From contig NZ_OX424407.1 of NCBI RefSeq assembly GCF_949152215.1, positions 310,001-374,000 of the forward strand: a stretch of DNA of 64,000 nt, read 5' to 3'. Below are positions 61,881 through 64,000 of the stretch, piece by piece (position 1 is the first letter of the stretch; each line of letters begins with the position of its first letter). This DNA is from Lancefieldella sp. Marseille-Q7238 (GTDB taxonomy: Bacteria; Actinomycetota; Coriobacteriia; Coriobacteriales; Atopobiaceae). The notes beneath the pieces were generated by a model. It had not been told where the DNA came from and searched no databases. It saw only the letters and a list, made by a program, of their open reading frames with translations. Both the position numbers and the translations under genes were made by a program.

Positions 61881-61960
61881 TATGGCGTGCACCTAGGATT
61901 TTATGACGTAAGCTTGGGTTTTATACGTACACCTGGGGGTTATGACGTACGCCTGAGTTT
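61881..61960. repeat. 20-bp tandem repeat spanning the rsmB stop codon, four units
   Basis: Four 20-base units (61881, 61901, 61921, 61941) share TATGACGTAC-CCTGG-like core. The last (61941-61960) carries the final codons RRTS of rsmB; its stop is at 61940-61942. The others extend to the FmdB stop. Confidence 0.92.
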
Positions 61961-63361
61961 TGCAAGAAAGTGCTGGTCGGCATCGATATACTCCCAGGTG
62001 CGCCCCAGCTGCAAAAAGCCGTCCTTCATTGTGGCGTGAGCCACCATTTCTTTGCCCCTGTCCGTCAGCAATTTGACGGCAGGGGTTTGTTCTATGTTTT
62101 CAACCGTAAAGCAACTTCCCTCTTTTGTAGCGAGAAAAGCCTTAATGACCTCTTCGTCTTCTGAAGCAAGCGGTGAGCATGTTGCATACGAAAGAACACC
62201 ATGAGAAGCTACCTTACCTGCGGCGGCCTTAAGCAGGCGAAGCTGCAGTTGAGGAAGGGTTCCACCAGGTGCGACCGCGCCTTTTTCAAGCGACCAGCTG
62301 ATTTCAGGGTGGCGGCGCATGGTTCCCGCTCCCGAGCACGGAGCGTCGATAAAAACGGTATCAAATGTTTCTTGCAGACATTGTGGAAGAGCATCGTCTG
62401 CAAGACGCGTAGCGTCAAAGGTCAAACAGGCAGCCTTCTTTGCAAGGCCTGCCCGCTTAAGCCTCTTTTGAGACACTGCCGACTTTTTCGGATCAAGTTC
62501 AACGGACACGAGCTGTACGTCATTGCCGCACCGTAAGGCGTTTTGAAGCAGCAAGACGGACTTGGTCCCTCTCCCCTGCCCAATTTCAAGTATCCGAGAT
62601 CCGTCTTCTGACGGTGCAAGAAGCGCGATTACCTGAGATGAGATGTCGGCCGGAAACACTTCCGCTTGCGCGACTAATCCCGTTGCAGAAAGGCCAGCAG
62701 GCGCGCCCAACACAAAACTGCGGGGAGCGACGCTTGGATGAGCGTCAAAAGGAGCCACTACTTCTTCAGGGACGTCCTCACGTAATGCGACGTAGACCGG
62801 CGGCGCCTCAAGCGCCTGAAGCAACATCCCCGCCGCCGCGCACGGACCCATTGAAGCTATCAGCTGTTTGCAAAGATACACCGGATATCCGCTTACCCGC
62901 GCATACGCCTCTGTCGGCGGCAGCGTTTGCTCACAGGAGCAAAGGCGAGCGCGCGCATCATCAACACGCGGCCTGTCTTCTTCGGCGATATGTCTGAGCA
63001 GAACGTTTGCAAGACCGGCGGCTCGCGGAGAGGCCGCGCGGACCATCTCAACACCCTGGCTCACCGCGGCTCGCGGCGGCGTACGCAAGTAGAGAATCTC
63101 AAAGGTGGCAAGACGTAGTGCATCGCGCACCTTTGGTTCCAGATGAGTCGTTGTGGAAAGGTGCGAGGCAACAGCACGGTCAAGTTCACCAACGGTCGCA
63201 ACGCTTCCCAAAAGCAAGCGCGTTGCAAGCGCGCGGTCCTTCTCGCCAAGCGAGTCCATCCGCCGCGCGTCACGTAAAAAATCACGCATACGCAGGCCTT
63301 TGCGCCGGCATGTAGAGGCAAGCTCAAGAGCCGCGCAGCGGGCGGGCGAAAGTCTTGTCAT
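61940..63361 (-). CDS. rsmB: 16S rRNA (cytosine-C5)-methyltransferase RsmB
   Basis: Methylates C967-type cytosine in 16S rRNA. The 473-residue product has an N-terminal NusB-like domain (ALATRLLLGSVATVGELDRAV), and a Rossmann methyltransferase with ILEIGQGRGTKSVLL near residue 258, DAPCSGAGTMRRHPEISW and the catalytic YATCSPLASEDEEVI. Unlike most RsmB proteins, the AdoMet motif reads GQGRG rather than GAGPG. It follows fmt after one base, the usual fmt-rsmB order. A 20-bp repeat spans its stop. Confidence 0.94.
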   Translation of the reverse strand: MTRLSPARCAALELASTCRRKGLRMRDFLRDARRMDSLGEKDRALATRLLLGSVATVGELDRAVASHLSTTTHLEPKVRDALRLATFEILYLRTPPRAAVSQGVEMVRAASPRAAGLANVLLRHIAEEDRPRVDDARARLCSCEQTLPPTEAYARVSGYPVYLCKQLIASMGPCAAAGMLLQALEAPPVYVALREDVPEEVVAPFDAHPSVAPRSFVLGAPAGLSATGLVAQAEVFPADISSQVIALLAPSEDGSRILEIGQGRGTKSVLLLQNALRCGNDVQLVSVELDPKKSAVSQKRLKRAGLAKKAACLTFDATRLADDALPQCLQETFDTVFIDAPCSGAGTMRRHPEISWSLEKGAVAPGGTLPQLQLRLLKAAAGKVASHGVLSYATCSPLASEDEEVIKAFLATKEGSCFTVENIEQTPAVKLLTDRGKEMVAHATMKDGFLQLGRTWEYIDADQHFLAKLRRTS

Positions 63362-63362
63362 G

Positions 63363-63998
63363 CTACAGGCGCTCCCACGTCAGAGATTCATTATGAATTC
63401 CCGCCGCAAAGGCCGAAGCACTCATGGCTCTTTTGCCATCAGGACGAAGCTCGCGCACCTCAAGCGCCCCCTTTGAACAGCCCAGATAGAGATGACCTTT
63501 GCAGATTTCAATGGCGCCCGGAGCAACAGATACCTCTGAGGCTTTCTCGGCGAGAAGCACGCGCACTCCGCGACCGGCAATACACGCCCGAGCAGGCGCG
63601 GCATCAGAAGATGCCTGCACGCGCAAGACGTTAGCGCAAGCGTCATCAGCGGGGTTAAGCCTCATTTCCTGCTTGGTTACTTTTGCCGCAACCGTGGCCA
63701 GCGCTGAACTCTGTTCGTGCCAGCAAACACTTCCCACTGCAATCTCTCTAAGCGCGCAGGAAAGCTCACGCGCACCAAGGTGTGCAAGCTCAGTGGTCAG
63801 CTCGATAGCTGTCTTATGGCCAATCTCGCAGGAGCTTTGTCGACACCAGGCACCTGCGTCCAACTCATGCGCAATACGCATGATGGACACACCCGTAACG
63901 CTATCCCCCGCGAGAATGGCACGCTGAATGGGAGCGGCGCCTCGCCAGCGAGGCAAAAGCGACGCGTGAACATTGATGCCGCCAAACGGAATACTCTC
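63363..63998 (-). CDS. fmt: Methionyl-tRNA formyltransferase, 5' end outside the window
   Basis: The visible 211 residues are the middle and C-terminal part of Fmt, which formylates initiator Met-tRNA. INVHASLLPRWRGAAPIQRAIL is the conserved catalytic-loop region (cited as HASLLPRWRGAAP), followed by GVSIMRIAHELDAG with the active-site Asp and a C-terminal RNA-binding domain. The start lies beyond 64000. It overlaps nothing and ends just ahead of rsmB. Confidence 0.94.
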   Translation of the reverse strand, partial: ESIPFGGINVHASLLPRWRGAAPIQRAILAGDSVTGVSIMRIAHELDAGAWCRQSSCEIGHKTAIELTTELAHLGARELSCALREIAVGSVCWHEQSSALATVAAKVTKQEMRLNPADDACANVLRVQASSDAAPARACIAGRGVRVLLAEKASEVSVAPGAIEICKGHLYLGCSKGALEVRELRPDGKRAMSASAFAAGIHNESLTWERL

Positions 63999-64000
63999 AA

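Noticed and set aside
1-64000. tRNA or rRNA genes
   Set aside because: No cloverleaf-like stretch with the conserved T-arm bases was found in intergenic regions by eye; a dedicated scan could still reveal one.

Overview
The window reads as chromosome of a fermentative anaerobic actinobacterium, most likely class Coriobacteriia and probably the Atopobiaceae (Lancefieldella/Atopobium/Olsenella type). This is inferred from gene content: acetate and ethanol fermentation genes (pta, ackA, adhE), a formate-linked folate set (fhs, cyclodeaminase, folD), a DUF559-like protein of a kind I associate with this class, and roughly 50 percent GC by eye. I cannot confirm the genus. No rRNA, tRNA or CRISPR array is visible.

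Layout. 1-7.1 kb: maf, a glycosyltransferase and UDP-galactopyranose mutase (glf), pta with an aldose-epimerase-like gene, a DUF3343/TusA pair and ackA. 7.3-18 kb: HIT hydrolase, exonuclease VII (xseB, xseA), a YugP metallopeptidase, an RNase D-like gene, a diacylglycerol-kinase-like gene, an HD/membrane/thioesterase/Nudix run, thyA-folA, and a DUF559-like gene whose ribosome binding site is buried in a strong hairpin. 18-25 kb: adhE, an odd protein with a PLP-enzyme-like tail, thrS without a TGS domain, and small membrane and orphan genes. 25-33 kb: folC, folE, folD, fchA, fhs and valS, tightly packed on the minus strand. 33.3-38.2 kb: an AT-rich accessory island with an OLD-like ATPase/TOPRIM gene, a decayed IS3-family element, and an ABC exporter gene that lost its 5' end and is frameshifted. 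38.3-44.5 kb: tcdA-like, tatD, GT8 glycosyltransferase, an rRNA/tRNA methyltransferase-like gene and an L,D-transpeptidase. 44.5-59.6 kb: a long minus-strand housekeeping block (asp23-like, fakA-like, recG, rsmD, coaD, a coiled-coil gene, DUF177, rpmF, plsX, acpP, rnc, smc, ftsY, ffh). 59.7-64 kb: rpmB, a HAD-thiamine pyrophosphokinase fusion, an FmdB-type gene, rsmB and the start-less part of fmt.

How the genes fit together. Pta and AckA make ATP from acetyl-CoA, and AdhE disposes of reducing power as ethanol. Fhs, FchA and FolD interconvert one-carbon folates that feed ThyA, and FolA, FolC and FolE supply the cofactor. The Ffh/FtsY pair with SMC, RNase III, ACP and PlsX links protein targeting, chromosome organisation and lipid synthesis in one transcribed block.

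Three sequence-level patterns stand out and are not explained by the genes. (1) A 123-bp palindromic element occurs twice, 23 kb apart, with one mismatch; each copy is built from four related units of about 30 bp. (2) Many genes carry a short tandem duplication (14 to about 54 bp) exactly at their 3' end, often including the stop codon; I count about a dozen. (3) The octamer GGCGAGAA/TTCTCGCC appears about 40 times, where about 2 would be expected by chance. The best candidate for an uncharacterised system is the OLD-like gene in the AT-rich island; the most unusual signal is the recurrent 3'-end duplication.
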